The position numbers and the translations under genes were made by a program. The notes under the pieces are model-generated. The model was not told where the DNA came from. It was given only the letters and a program-made list of their open reading frames with translations, and searched no databases. From Fistulifera solaris (taxonomy: Eukaryota > Bacillariophyta > Bacillariophyceae > Naviculales > Stauroneidaceae), in assembly GCA_030295235.1 (NCBI GenBank), contig AP026150.1:62001-126000 (forward strand): DNA of 64,000 nucleotides. Reading direction: 5' to 3'. Positions 1-11,881 of the stretch are shown in pieces (position 1 is the first letter of the stretch; every line of letters starts with the position of its first letter).

Positions 1-3000
1 ATAAAATGCCTGGTGTACACAAGGTGGGCGGGTGTACTCGTAGTACATGCCGGGCTCAACTTCGACCAGACGGGGAAGTTCAATGCTGCATTCCTGGCCA
101 TCACATGGCAAGTCCTCGTCCAAGAACACGATCGTTGAGTAGTCACAGGATTCCCCGTCTGTACTATTGCAAAGCTTCGAAAGCAACTGTGACGACCGCG
201 AAAGTACTAGCCTGTTTATGGCATGGTCTCTGTGCCACTTCGGTGGGTCCTCCAAAAGTCGTGGCTCCGGGTTGTTTCCTAGAAATCGATAGGTGGCTCC
301 TTTGCGCAAAAAGTGCTTCTCAGGAAGATCCGCGCACAGCGGGACATGGTCACCAATATACGTTTGATTTAATCCCATCTGTTGATACAGTGATGGTTAG
401 CTCTGACAAAGCTCCATCGATTAATGCAAGGACGGAGCGCCAAACTTACTTTAGGGAACGCATCTTTCATTCTGGCCTTTATTCTCATCGGATCAATTTG
501 ATTTTTAGCGTCGTTATCTTCGATATTCCCTCGTTTTTCCTGGCGACTCAGTCCTGTCCATAAACGCGCCAGTTCAGAGACATCCTCGTTGTTATAAGTC
601 TTGATTGAATTTCCAGCAGCATCTAGTGCAAGAGAGCCATCAGGATGCAATTGCTCCAACCCTAAACAAAACAACTGCATTATTTCTCGAGAAAAATTCT
701 CATTGGCATACTCCACACGACGTAGTCTTCTCCACGAAAATGCCGTGGAATGACCGTTATGGTATGATAACATCTCAGCCATCACAGGACTGAAGGAGAC
801 TTCCTTCAACACATTTCGATAGTTTCCAAATGCATGACGCACGAATATGTCATAATAGTGCTGAGAAATGGAAGAGAAAAAGGTTGTCAGTGGAGGATCT
901 TTTAAACACCATGAGCATTCATAAGACAGACGACAAGATTTAGTCTGTCATCACGGTAACTTACAACAAAAACTTCGGTCTCGAACCAAATTTCTATTGC
1001 CGAAGGAGATACAACCAAGATTTGAGAAAGAATCCAGGCCACTTTTTGCCGCAACTGGTCTTGAGCGGTGAGTGCGATGTCTAACCATATGCTGCTCCGC
1101 TGCTGCTCAAGATCAAGGGTGGACGTTGTACGATTTCCTGGTGTTACCGCATCAAAAGCTCCGCGAAATAAAGCGCCTTGTTTATCATTGGAAACTTCAT
1201 TCGGACTACCGCAGATCAAACTCGAACCAACGTTATCAGCACCATCATCGCCAAATAGATCTTCAAATGCATCTTGCAACTCGATGGATTCGTGGACTGC
1301 AACGGTATCTCCCAATCTACCTAGTTCAATTACACCCCTTTCGATGCTTTCGTACCAAAGAGACATTTTATGGGTTTCAGGAAAGGACAAGGTAAAGTTT
1401 CTATCCACCGCAAATTGCCGAATTACAGCATCACCACCTGGATGACGTCCCACATATTCCGTGAAATCGTACACCTGATAATTTGACCGGTGCGTCTGCT
1501 CCCAGCACGCTCCATTTTCCGTGCGAATGTACAATAGGTCTGAAGCGTCCTGCTCACAGTGAAAAGCCATCACGGGGACAACAATATCCCGAAGAAAAGC
1601 ATGCGAATCCGTGGAAGACTCTATTAATTGCCGTAGATAAGCTTTGGTTTTGCTTTCTTTTGAATTAGTTTTGTCACACTCCATCGAATCGGCGAGGACC
1701 CATCGAGAATGAGCACCTGGTGAACACGGCGCCGTCTCAGAATCTTCGAGTCGCAACCCTGTCATGGAAAACAACAACCGTTCCTTTCCACTGGCGCGAT
1801 AAGCTTTACCGAAAATAGATCCATCCAAACGAATGCGCTTGCTCGTGGGACGTTCCGACGCACAATCGGTACTACTCATAGACACGCGACAATTCGCTTC
1901 ATTCAGAAAATTCGGCAGTGCTGCAACACACAATGCCCGGTATTGCAGATCGGTCGCATTTCTAGTCAATTGCACAAGATGACTACCACCGTCTTCCAAT
2001 GGATGTTCCACTGTATTCTCTTGCAAGAGAAATCGTCCGTCATGAATGTAATATTCTCCCTTATACATGCCCACCACAGTCCGCAACGAGTACAAGTCCA
2101 CTTTTGATAGTTCGATGCAGGAATCGGTATGCGTAATATTTTGAACGAGCATGAGTTCCTGTGGAGTATGCCACGAAAAATACAGATTATCGTATTCCAC
2201 CGCCACGCCCCCGTCCAGCGACACGACGGGTAAATCGGGTAGCGTTTGCGCGTCAAAATACACGGGTGGGACACCACGGGCTTCACCATTGACATAGACG
2301 TGAAGACATCGTCGCTCGAAAACAATGCGAAAATCGGACCCAATACCATTGGTAATATGCCGACACAATTGGTATCTGAAAGACACAATGTTAGAGCATT
2401 AAAAGCCGACCACGTCTCGCCTCGCTGACTTACAATCCATCGGGAATGGGAACATGCTCTTCGGTATCAGGATGAACGACGGTGAAATTTGTCACATTCG
2501 GAATTAAGGTTCGCTTCTGTCCATGAATTCGTATTAATCTTTGATCCTCCTTTACACTCGAAATTTCCAGAATAGCATGCCGATCGGCATCCGTCCAAGC
2601 GTATTTCCGATACCGCGTTAGTTCTTGACACGGATGGGTCGGTATTACTTGTGTCGTGGAGTGCAGTAACCGATGATTCCAATGCTTCCGAAAATGTGCG
2701 CGATGCGATGTGGCGGGTTCGTGCAATTGCTGTTGCAACCACGTGACAGGATGGGTAAAGTCCCATATATCGGATCGTGTGACACCAAACGTGGCTTGTT
2801 CCAAGAATCGTGCCGCCTCTCGATCGTGATCTGTGCCTTCGACCGCATGTGTCATGAGTGCATACTGATAATTTCCGTACTTTTGTGATAATCCGCGTGG
2901 TAATGATACAAGGCATGTGTTGTTGTCGAAACACTCGATGGAAATACGCAATCGAGACGATTGTTGTTCAACAGTCCCGTACAACTCCCAATCATTACCA

Positions 3001-3296
3001 TCGTAACTGCGGACCAAAGGTACTTTGCGTCCCTCCGAAATCAACCAGAGCGCGCACCAGGTCTGATATTGGGTGGTTTTGGACAAGAGGAAACGATCCT
3101 TCGAGTCACTTGTTGTTTTGTTGAAGAATTGAATGGAACTCGAAGCCGGACATACGATTGGATCCTCGGATCGACACCAGGAATTTGTGAAAAGGAAAAC
3201 GAAGAATAGGAACAAAGAACAAGTACATCGTCTGTGAAAAGATTGAGCGTTTGAGGAAAGCATAATGCGAGAGAGTAAGAAGAGAAAGGGCAACAC
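1..3296 (-). CDS. DUF1800 family secreted protein with an internal cytochrome b5-like segment (3' end outside window)
   Basis: Four exons are visible: 3296-2434, 2375-965, 860-450 and 378-1, and their summed length (3063 nt) keeps one frame for 1021 residues to the window edge. Introns (2376-2433, 861-964, 379-449) all have GTAAGT donors and CAG acceptors. The N-terminus is a signal peptide; the start could equally be the second Met at 3263. DUF1800 signatures are AARFLEQATFG (about residues 161-171), HYYDIFVRHAFGNYR in exon 3, NENFSREIMQLFCLG, and YIGDHVPLC in exon 4. Near residue 598 an HPGG motif preceded by YDFTEYV resembles a cytochrome b5 haem-binding loop, with a possible second His about 22 residues later (ETHKM). 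DUF1800 proteins have no firmly established reaction; secretion or surface location is inferred. The Cys-rich C-terminal exon fits an extracellular domain. Confidence 0.85.
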
Positions 3297-4169
3297 TAAT
3301 TTACCTTTTGTTGTTGTAGTACGTCATGATACCTCTTTCATAGAATCAAGCGAATGAATGATAAATGTTGAAAAGCGACGGCTCTAGGGAGGAAAGTTAT
3401 CGCAAATAGATTTTTTTAGCACTGTTGCCGTCAGAAATAAAGGAATGATTGGCTGAATGTGTCCGTCTTTTGGAAGAAATACTCGGTGGGAGAGATAACC
3501 ACAGCGAGAGAACGTCGATAATCACCACAACTCAAACAATCAACAACAGGTCTTTTTCGTTCGCACTGGTTGTTTTCCTCCTTCAGTCTACAGTATCGGG
3601 CCTTTCCGATGTACAAGGTACTAGGTACTACTCCAAATTTCTTTGTTACTTTGACGGAAAAGAGAAAGACATTTGGTTGCTATACCCTCAACCAGAATCG
3701 CGTGTAACGTGTATGCCGATGATGTCTCGCGTCGGCAATTTTGTCGGAGCTTCGAACAAAGGCCACCAAAAATTTGAATCGGCGCAGCGGTACTCAATAT
3801 ATAAGGGCAGCTTTACGATGGGTCAGGTTGTTCTTCCCATTATACTACGATTGATTTTCAGTCCTGAGTTCATGTCTTCGTTCTCGCTCTTGTCCGTTGA
3901 AAGCGAGTGACAGTGAGCTTATGGGATCTAATTGACGATCTGTTCTATGTCTTGAAGCCACAACGGAAAAATTTGAATGCACATTCTCAACGACATAACG
4001 ATGAAACGACCACAAAAGGACAACGACATCATCATCATCATCATCATCATTTGTTCTTCATCCCTTGCTTCATCTCTCCCCAAAAGATTAATTCAAATAC
4101 TTTCGAGTCCGTTGAACAGTCGTGAGGATACAAAGTAGACAACAATCGAACAAAGAAAGATCTCGCAAC
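3297..4169. other. Intergenic region, divergent promoters
   Basis: This lies between the DUF1800 gene (minus) and a small plus-strand membrane protein. A 153-codon open frame (3449-3910) begins with TTG, has no recognisable domain and is not called. A short CAT/ATC microsatellite lies at 4029-4050. Confidence 0.5.
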
Positions 4170-4412
4170 ATGTCGTCATCGAACGACGCAAAAGTCCTTT
4201 CACCCGTTTCTTTGTATTTCATTCTAGGGAGTGCTTATAGTGCCTACCTGTACCATGGCCTGGAGTTTCTTTCGTACGAATACTGGTTGCCTTTACCTGC
4301 TTTTGGCTATTTGCGATGGGATTTGGCTGTAATGGGTGCTTTGTTTCAAATAGGACTGATGCATCGTTTGTTACTAGTGCTGATGTATCGAAAAGGACAA
4401 TCTCTTTCCTGA
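4170..4412 (+). CDS. Small two-helix membrane protein, unknown
   Basis: Eighty residues starting MSSSNDAK. Two hydrophobic segments are visible (about residues 12-33 and 47-70), separated by an aromatic/proline loop. No family is recognised. An upstream in-frame ATG at 4122 would add 16 basic residues; the shorter start is preferred because it gives a compact N-terminus. It is followed 274 bp downstream by the COA5-like first exon on the same strand. A small organelle membrane protein would fit, but that is inference. Confidence 0.45.
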   Translation: MSSSNDAKVLSPVSLYFILGSAYSAYLYHGLEFLSYEYWLPLPAFGYLRWDLAVMGALFQIGLMHRLLLVLMYRKGQSLS

Positions 4413-4685
4413 TTCTTTCTCTATTGACAATATGCTACTACGTCTTACCAAGACCACCGAATTTTTATACACGATCACCGATTTTATTTCATTATACGGA
4501 TCATCTGGATTCGAAACCATTTCATCAAAATATTACGATTCACAATACCGGATGGACTCGAAAGCAAAGCCACGCCGTGGCAGAAACGATTTATAGGGCA
4601 CGTCGCAATTGGACGCACGTCACGACAGCGTACGCTTTCGCGCATCATTATTATGGGAGTTGCTTGCAATACGATCACAAATACG

Positions 4686-5000
4686 ATGAAACGCGTTACT
4701 TTTGTATATTACCAAAAAGGCACAATCGTGCCTACTTTGTATGTTGCCACTGTCTCTCATTATTTCGTCTTGATTGACTCATGCACATAGCCCCACTCCT
4801 GCAATGAAGCCGCTTTTTCGTTATTGCAATGTATGGAAGAAACACCTTGTGTAGTAGAAGAAAAACGCACCGTCTACGATTGTTTACAAGATCCGTACGA
4901 ATCCGATCCTTGTCGCGCCTTTCGGAATGCGTATACGATGTGCAAACATTCGCGAATTGAATATGCGCGGACGCGCATTCGTGGGGTGCGGACGTATTGA
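4686..5000 (+). CDS. COA5: COA5/PET191-like cytochrome c oxidase assembly factor
   Basis: The main exon is 4791-5000, after a plausible acceptor (CACATAG at 4784-4790). It encodes PHSCNEAAFSLLQC, ETPCVVEEKRTVYDCL, DPCRAFRNAYTMC and ends RIRGVRTY. The paired CX9-10C cysteines and the terminal R-[IT]RG-R-Y pattern are those of PET191/COA5, a small twin-CX9C protein of the mitochondrial intermembrane space needed for complex IV assembly. The first exon is uncertain: ATG at 4686 (MKRVTF) followed by GTATAT at 4704 joins in phase, but other short exons are possible. The gene is too short to be found by length. The stop is TGA at 4998. Confidence 0.75.
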
Positions 5001-5167
5001 AGACTAGGATAATGTAGTAATATTAAGAATTAAGTCATACGGAGTATGAATTAAGAAGAAGAGTCGTAAAATGGGAGTACAAACGAAAACTGAAATGTTG
5101 GTGGAAATGCTGCTCTACTGCTTCTTCTTACAAGTTTATAATAATAATATTAATAATAATACTTAGT

Positions 5168-5608
<441 letters not shown>

Positions 5609-5610
5609 TT

Positions 5611-6903
5611 TTATACAATTTCCAAACTCCCCGATCGGGAACTCGGTGCTTTTCTTCGATTCCGTGAATGACTTCGTTCACTGTGTGGTGGTGGTGGTGG
5701 TGATGGTGATCGAGATGTTGGACTGTTCAATGTTTGCATCTCGACATCCTCCTCGTCTCCCAAAAATGAAGAAGAGGAGATTCGTTGCTGTTCGTCCTCT
5801 TCGACATAGACTGTTTGCATTCCAGGATCCCATTCGTATCCCAATACGACGTGCCGTAGACCAGCCGGAAATTCCATAGCATGAAAGGGTGACCATCTGG
5901 CTTTATTGCCCAACACTTCATTGAATGGTACTTCGTGACGATGCCATTCGGTACCGTGTTGTCCAACTTTCATTTGCATGCGAGCAATTTTGTTGTGTCC
6001 TGTTTGTACCGCTTCGAGTTGTTCGTAGCCCATGGCGGAGGTGAAGATTAAAAACAAACAACTAATGCCGGCCAAAATCAAAATGAGAGGATGACTGTGG
6101 TCGTGTAAGGATGATGATGATGATGATGACGATGACGACGGAGCCGTGCTTTCGTGACACGGTGGTGCTTCCGAAGATCGCTCCTCATCCACCTCGGGAC
6201 ACCACCATGCGGCGGCTTCTGTAGGTCCATAAAATTTCAAGCCGAGCAATAACAAGACTTGCATACAACAGAGGGCTGTATAGAGCAAAAAGAGAACAAA
6301 GAATTTATGATTTCCAATGCCGACAGCATTGTTGATCCACGGACAAAAATGATCCAATTTGACAATACATCGTCCCGTTTGACTGTCATGATGCGCTCGA
6401 GATGGTTTGAAATTGTCATGGCATTTCGGACATCTACGGATCGTTCGTTTTGTCGTTGTCGTAGTAGTTGTAGTATTAGTACTATTACTGTCAACGGAAC
6501 GTACGGTGGTCAAGGGACGGGCTCCGAGCGGAACGGCTCCTGGATCCGTCATGGTCGCTTGATACAACGATACGAGTGCGAGAATTGTCGTGGGACAATA
6601 GAGGACCCAAAAACAAGTCATAGCAACGGCAGATTGGGAAATGAGATACAAAAAGGTGACGAGTAATGAATATATATGAATACTAACAGACACGGTCAAG
6701 CCCAACAAACCACCGACATTCCAAGAACACCAACGTTGGGCAGTAAAGGAAGTTCCGTAACGTTTCCCGCACACGGAAATCTCATGGCGGGGCATCCTTG
6801 TGTGTGAATGGTTATTGTTACTGTTATTGTTATTGTTGCTGTATTCTACTGATAGAGAAAGAAAGACGATGCGAGATGCGTTGTTGATTGCAAATAGAGG
6901 CAA
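5611..6903 (-). CDS. DHHC-family protein S-acyltransferase with DHFC active-site motif
   Basis: 430 residues, intact. Order: Asn-rich tail (AAC repeat), two membrane segments (about 64-85 and 92-115), a DPG motif at 120-122, the Cys-rich domain (158-201; CPKC, SRAHHDSQTGRC, HFCPWINNAVGIGNHKFF), two more membrane segments and a Ser/Pro-rich acidic tail. Members transfer palmitate to cysteine in membrane proteins. The catalytic tetrapeptide reads DHFC (184-187), not DHHC; the acyl-accepting Cys is retained. Some Cys-rich-domain cysteines are replaced (HHDSQTGRC). Translation may really start at Met37 (MPRHEISV), because the first 36 residues are low complexity. Ser and Thr runs come from trinucleotide repeats. 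The stop codon is directly followed by the ATT microsatellite. Confidence 0.9.
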   Translation of the reverse strand: MPLFAINNASRIVFLSLSVEYSNNNNNSNNNHSHTRMPRHEISVCGKRYGTSFTAQRWCSWNVGGLLGLTVSVSIHIYSLLVTFLYLISQSAVAMTCFWVLYCPTTILALVSLYQATMTDPGAVPLGARPLTTVRSVDSNSTNTTTTTTTTKRTIRRCPKCHDNFKPSRAHHDSQTGRCIVKLDHFCPWINNAVGIGNHKFFVLFLLYTALCCMQVLLLLGLKFYGPTEAAAWWCPEVDEERSSEAPPCHESTAPSSSSSSSSSSLHDHSHPLILILAGISCLFLIFTSAMGYEQLEAVQTGHNKIARMQMKVGQHGTEWHRHEVPFNEVLGNKARWSPFHAMEFPAGLRHVVLGYEWDPGMQTVYVEEDEQQRISSSSFLGDEEDVEMQTLNSPTSRSPSPPPPPHSERSHSRNRRKAPSSRSGSLEIV

Positions 6904-7355
6904 TCAATCAAACAGAGGCTCATAGCTCATAGTGTACCAGTACGAGGTAGCGGATACCGGTACCGGGTTACGGAGTATTCGTTATTCATTCCTTTGTATA
7001 GGGAACTTTTCCTCCACGATCCAAAGCGACTGTGACGTAGAGTTGTTGGGTACGTGAGAGTATCCGAGTGTTACTCATCGTGAAACCACCGCTTCAAAAC
7101 AAGACTTTGTCGCAACACGACTTCAGGAGATGCTCTGTAGAAAAACGAAAACCGCAGCCGCAGCCACCGCCCAACAGAAAAGCTTCCTACCAGGTACTGA
7201 AGTAGGTATAGAGAGAGAATCTCTTCGATATTCCTTCCTTTCATTATTATTATTTTTTCATTCCTTTTCTTTCTACTATATACCAGGTGTATTCAAATCA
7301 AATCAAATCAAATCAAATCAAATCAAATCAAATCAAATCAAATCAAATAATAATA
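6904..7355. promoter_or_regulatory. Divergent promoter region with TACGGAGTA and TACCWGGTA words and an AAATC repeat
   Basis: Separates the DHHC gene (minus) from the acidic nuclear-like protein (plus). It holds TACGGAGTA at 6969-6977, TACCAGGTA at 7188-7196 and an (AAATC)n array at about 7291-7348 just before the ATG. Promoter function is inferred from position. Confidence 0.45.
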
Positions 7356-8780
7356 ATGAAATCACACAGTATCATCCAATGGCAAGAACTAGATCAAGTG
7401 GTGGAATCCTTGGAAGCGTTTGCCGGAGATACGGAAGCGGTCGAGCAGGTCGTTCAAAGGGTCGTCATTCACGAAGATGATGAAAATTATGATGATCATG
7501 ATGATGATGATGATGATGAGAATGATAATGATAATGAGGAGGAGGAGGAGGAGGATAAAACGAAAGAGATAAAAGAGAAGGAGAAGAAGAAGAAGGAAAA
7601 GGAAAAGAAAAAGGAAGAAGAAAAACACGAAAAAGAATACGACAGACACGAAGCAGAAGAACGAGAAATCATCAAAGAGTCGTAGATCCTTACAACCCAC
7701 TACTACTTTGAATGCAGCACTGTACGAACACATCCCCCCTCGGCATGGCGGGAGCGCACATGTTGGTGACATTTGGTGTTCTACAACCCCTACCGGAAAC
7801 TGTAGACAAAGCCTTGCAATTAACCCGACACGCTTTAACACAAGTCTTGCAACAAGCCACACAATTGCATCAACAACGTCAAACATCGTTTCGTCAAGCC
7901 CGTCAAACGATACGTTCCGATATTTATAAGTCGCGTCAAATACCGCATTCCCTGGAAACGTATTCGTCCGAATATCAATATCGTGTCTTGCTCAAACATG
8001 ATGCGGCGGCCAAAACGACAACCTGGTTGGATTTGGAAGATTTGCAAGCCTTGTTTCCCGAACAAATATACGCGTATTTGCAGTGGAATCAACGATTACT
8101 CGAATATCAACGCAACAAAGAAGACAACAATGATGATGATGATGTCGATGACGAAGAAGAAGAAGAAGAAGAAGACAACGACGATAAAGACAACAGGATC
8201 ACTCAGCCCGCCACGGGAGGACATTTAATGGAGCGAGCGGCGCATTTCGATCAACGTACGTGTCACATGAAAGAAGATTGGTATTTGCAATTTGCGCAAG
8301 TCATTCGGACGAAAGGATCCTTTTGCCCGCCCGCGATCCGGGATTTCACAGTACCCGCTTTTGGCATTGGATTCGTGTTCCTGCTATCCAAGAAGGGTCG
8401 TTCTGGTCACACGATGATTTCAAAGAACCGCATCCGATCGTTTCCAAGGCCATGGCCTTCTTGGCGTTTGATTTCTTGGGACGCATCATTGAACAAGCCA
8501 TTGTGTACAAAACGCATGATCATAATTGTACCGAATTGCCCCCGGATCAAACCTTGACACCAAACGATTTGTATACTGCGGTCCAACACCATCCCGAATT
8601 GCAGGAACTGACGGCGTCCTTTTTCAAACCACTACCAAGAAGAAACCCCCAAAGGCACCGCAATTGTATTTTGGTCCGGGTTTTGAAGTTCGCTTGGAAA
8701 TGGAGTTGGAAGAAATGTTGGCGAATAGTAAAGAAGAGGATGATACAAAGGAGGAACCACGAAAACGACAGCGGCTTTAA
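7356..8780 (+). CDS. Acidic/charged protein of unknown function, several frameshifts
   Basis: The coding signal runs through three frames: 7356-7682, then about 7690-7740, 7745-8310, 8310-8640 and 8640-8780. Changes of frame fall in or near runs such as CCCCCCTCGG (7735) and CCTTTTGCCCG. The product has an acidic/Lys-rich coiled stretch (DDDDDDDEN then EKEKKKKEKE), a central region beginning MAGAHMLVTFGVLQPLPE, a second acidic run, then a hydrophobic segment SKAMAFLAFDFLGRIIEQAI and a C-terminal region ending KEEPRKRQRL, a likely nuclear localisation signal. The helical segment followed by LTPNDLYTAVQHHPEL loosely recalls a histone fold, but no family is recognised. A nuclear role is only suggested by composition. 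Confidence 0.55.
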
Positions 8781-8808
8781 TTCAAATCTCTTTTTACTTA
8801 TAATTATG

Positions 8809-10691
8809 TTAATAACTCGGACTGCTCACAAAACGTTCTTCGTCGCCATCCAAAACTTCTTCTCCATCATCGTGACCTACTTTTTCGTAACGCGCCAAAC
8901 TGCTGCTACGACTGACATCCTTCCCTTCCCGTTTGGGATAAGCCAAGGCGTAAAGCAGATCCAGATGCTTGGACGATTGTTGCGACAATTGACCCGGAGG
9001 AGGCAACGATGCCATGACACTTTCGCGCGTGCGACGCTGAAGCGTCTTGGTCACCAGTCCGGTTTGACCGTCCGTGACACGAACATCACCGTCAGTACTG
9101 CCAATGGAGCGATCGTCGCTGTTGGCATCGTCTGTGGAACTTCCACTGGCGCGACCGCGGACGGCGCGGAGGAGACGGCGGTTCCATTTGTTGGTCACTT
9201 TCATGGAGATCATCGATCGTCCCAAACGGAACTGCACCGGTTGAGATGGAGAAAGCTCCAAGGGTCGTCTTAAATATAAGTAGGATCCATTGGATGACCC
9301 GGCGTCGGTGAAAATGAATTCCCCATTTTTGAAACGAATTGCGGCGTGGCGGGCCGAAACTGTACGATAGTCCAGGACCATATCCGAGCCACTGGACCGT
9401 CCCAACAAAAGAGGACGTGTGGCATTTCTGCCATCCGGCTTCATGAGTGTGCTGAAGGAAAGCTGAAACCTTGTGTTGAAAAGACGTTGAGCCATTTCGT
9501 GTTTCGTAGCCACCAACAAGGAGATGTACGGAGGCTCCAAAGAAGACTTGAAGAGTTTGACTTGGCGACCATCCTTCAACTTGAAATCCGATTTGAACGA
9601 ACTCTTGCATACCGAGCAAGTGGCATCCACGGATGAGAGAAAGCAAATCTGATTGTCTGCTTCTGCCGTGTGCCATTTGCGAAGGCACTCAACGTGCACG
9701 TATTTTGTATCACCACTGCACTTGCAGGGAGTAATCATGGGGTTCTCGTCCGTATCTTCTTCGTCGAAACACATGTAGCAAACCGGATTTTCACCCAAAT
9801 CTCCCTTGCTACTATTATTGGGGAGTTTTCCGTGTGGATTCGTTTCGCCGTCCGAAGAATCATCGGAGTTTTCTGTAAAACAAAAAAATGTGTTTGAGCA
9901 TGCCATTCACTTGATCTGCCTCTTATATTTCATTCCAGCTAACGTACCTCCATCCGTTTCGGCCAAATCCAAAAATCCATTCGAATTGGTCGTATCCTTC
10001 ATAATCTTTTGTATCTTTTCTTCACTCAAGACCTTGTTTTCCAGACCATCGTGCGTTTCAATGACAACCACACCGACCGACCCGACCCGCAAAAAGTCCC
10101 CTACTTGCAAGGTATGCGAGGCGGGCGGATGTTTGCGATCCCCCAACAGACGGCACGTTCCGGAATGTCGCGAGAACGCTTCAGGCGCCGGCACGACCCA
10201 AAAGGACTTGCCGTGCGTCGTGACGAGCAATTGACACGCGCGGGTATCCGACAATTCGTAACGTTGCAACTTGCGACCGACGTACTGGGCGTATTCTGTC
10301 CCCAAATCGACGCCGCTGCGATTGCGGTTGCTGCCCTGAATAATGACTCCTTCGGGTTTGATGGTGAAGGACGTGAACTTCTTTTGCCGCCGGCTTGACT
10401 GTTGTTACAGGGATAGACCTTGACTTCGACTTGTGTATCGAGACGCGAATTAATATCGGACGCCGGATTGATGCAACGTGCGGGTAATTCGGCTTCGCGC
10501 GTGCGGCCACGTTCCCAGTCTTCCACCAAATGCGGTGAAGCATCTTCATGTACAGCCGAAGACGGTGAACGCGGATTCAATTCGATGGGTGACGGAGAAA
10601 TTGTATCGGGACGGTGATGATTATTGCTTTCCATCGGAGGAGATGCACGAAGTAACGAAATATCTCGATTGCTGTTGTTGGCTTCGTCCAT
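8809..10691 (-). CDS. RINGv (RING-CH) zinc finger protein with FHA domain
   Basis: Two exons, 10691-9948 and 9872-8809, joined across an intron (9873-9947; GTACGT...CAG). One frame change near 10380 splits exon 1. The N-terminal part has a low-complexity acidic/Ser tail and a region ending in GDFLRVGSVGVVV that looks like a first FHA-type beta sandwich. Exon 2 carries a C4HC3 RINGv (CYMC, CKC, HVEC, CSVC, spanning about 9550-9790) followed by an FHA domain (LLLGRSSGSDMVLDYRTVSARHAAI, GSSNGSYL). RINGv domains normally act as E3 ubiquitin ligases and FHA domains bind phosphothreonine, so a phospho-dependent ligase is likely. There is no transmembrane segment, unlike animal MARCH proteins. Confidence 0.85.
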
Positions 10692-11881
10692 GATGAGTGA
10701 TTGAATGATTGATTGATTGCGAATGAATAAGAATGAATTAGAATAATAAACGATTGCTGTTGTAGTGAAAGTACGTTCGATTACTTCGAACTGTCGATTG
10801 CTACGTTTTCCGAAAAGAGAATGACAAAGAAAACGATGCCTGCAAAAGAGATTAAAACAGGCACAGATGAGAAGAGCCTCATCAACTCGAACAATCTAGC
10901 GAACGAAACGAGCGTATACAAGTACATCGTTAACAATTTCTCTTTCCCTCTCTTTTGTCGCACATCGAATACACCGATTTATTACAATTAGAACGTACAA
11001 GTTTCACTTTGGAAATAAAAACAAGAAATCAAGTGATAACAAGAAAAGAATGATCAATACAACATTCCAAACGGAGTTGAAAAGCAGCAAAAGCTGTTGT
11101 TGTTGCCAGAGCAGCGAACAAAAAAAAACCGTCCCAGCAACGCTGCTTGCGTCGTCGGCCGGGCCAGTCTTTTTTTTTGCGGGGATGTCTCCTACTTGGA
11201 GGAAGAGAGTCACGGAGCCTTCGCGTCTCGAATATAACATTGGACTGTAAGACAGGTTCTATTTGACACCCAGAAAGGATTGAATTGACTTTTTTCTCTT
11301 TTCTCTTTGGACTGTATTTAGTACAAAGTAGGGCGGGCGGACAAGTCGTTCGTGATATTTAATTAATTTAACCGTTTTGTAATTATTTATTTATCATTAA
11401 GTCGCTCTACGACATCTTTGGTGTACGACATCACCCCGGCTTCCGAAATACGGCAACAGCCCAAGGAAAAACTGCCAAATTTCCCAAGAACCTAGTACAG
11501 TTTCGACGATAGTTATTATAGGAACACTTCAATGGGTGGTTTCTCCGCATTCTTCACTCGTGATTGAATATTGAATACTGCTCGCAAAGGATCCGCCGAA
11601 TCACGAAGTCGTCGCGTCATTCTAGGGAGCATCAAATAATCGAAAAAGCTCGGCCGAACGACATAACACATGTTATTATTATTATTATTATTATTATTCA
11701 ATTCATAGTAACGATGCTTGCAGTATTTTCATCTTTCAAGTCGAACGGACTTTGACGAAAATCATGATTTGATTCTTCCTTTTCACAAGCCACCGTAGAA
11801 ATGATTTCCATTCGATCGGGTGTCATCGAGAGAACATGCCTCTTTGGCCACAATCAAGGCGTCGTCTGCCAGTTGCAAATG
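10692..11881. other. Intergenic, low-complexity AT-rich region
   Basis: No open frame here carries recognisable protein sequence. It contains a short TTA array (11671-11698). It separates the 5' end of the RINGv-FHA gene from the 3' end of the MYND gene, both on the minus strand. Confidence 0.5.

Noticed and set aside
3449-3910. 153-codon plus-strand open frame
   Set aside because: It starts with TTG, has no domain or composition typical of protein, and lies in a promoter region.
7389-7886. Hydrophobic 165-codon minus-strand frame
   Set aside because: It is the complement of the GAT/GAA-rich acidic region of the plus-strand gene; poly-Ile/Phe is an artefact of the repeat.
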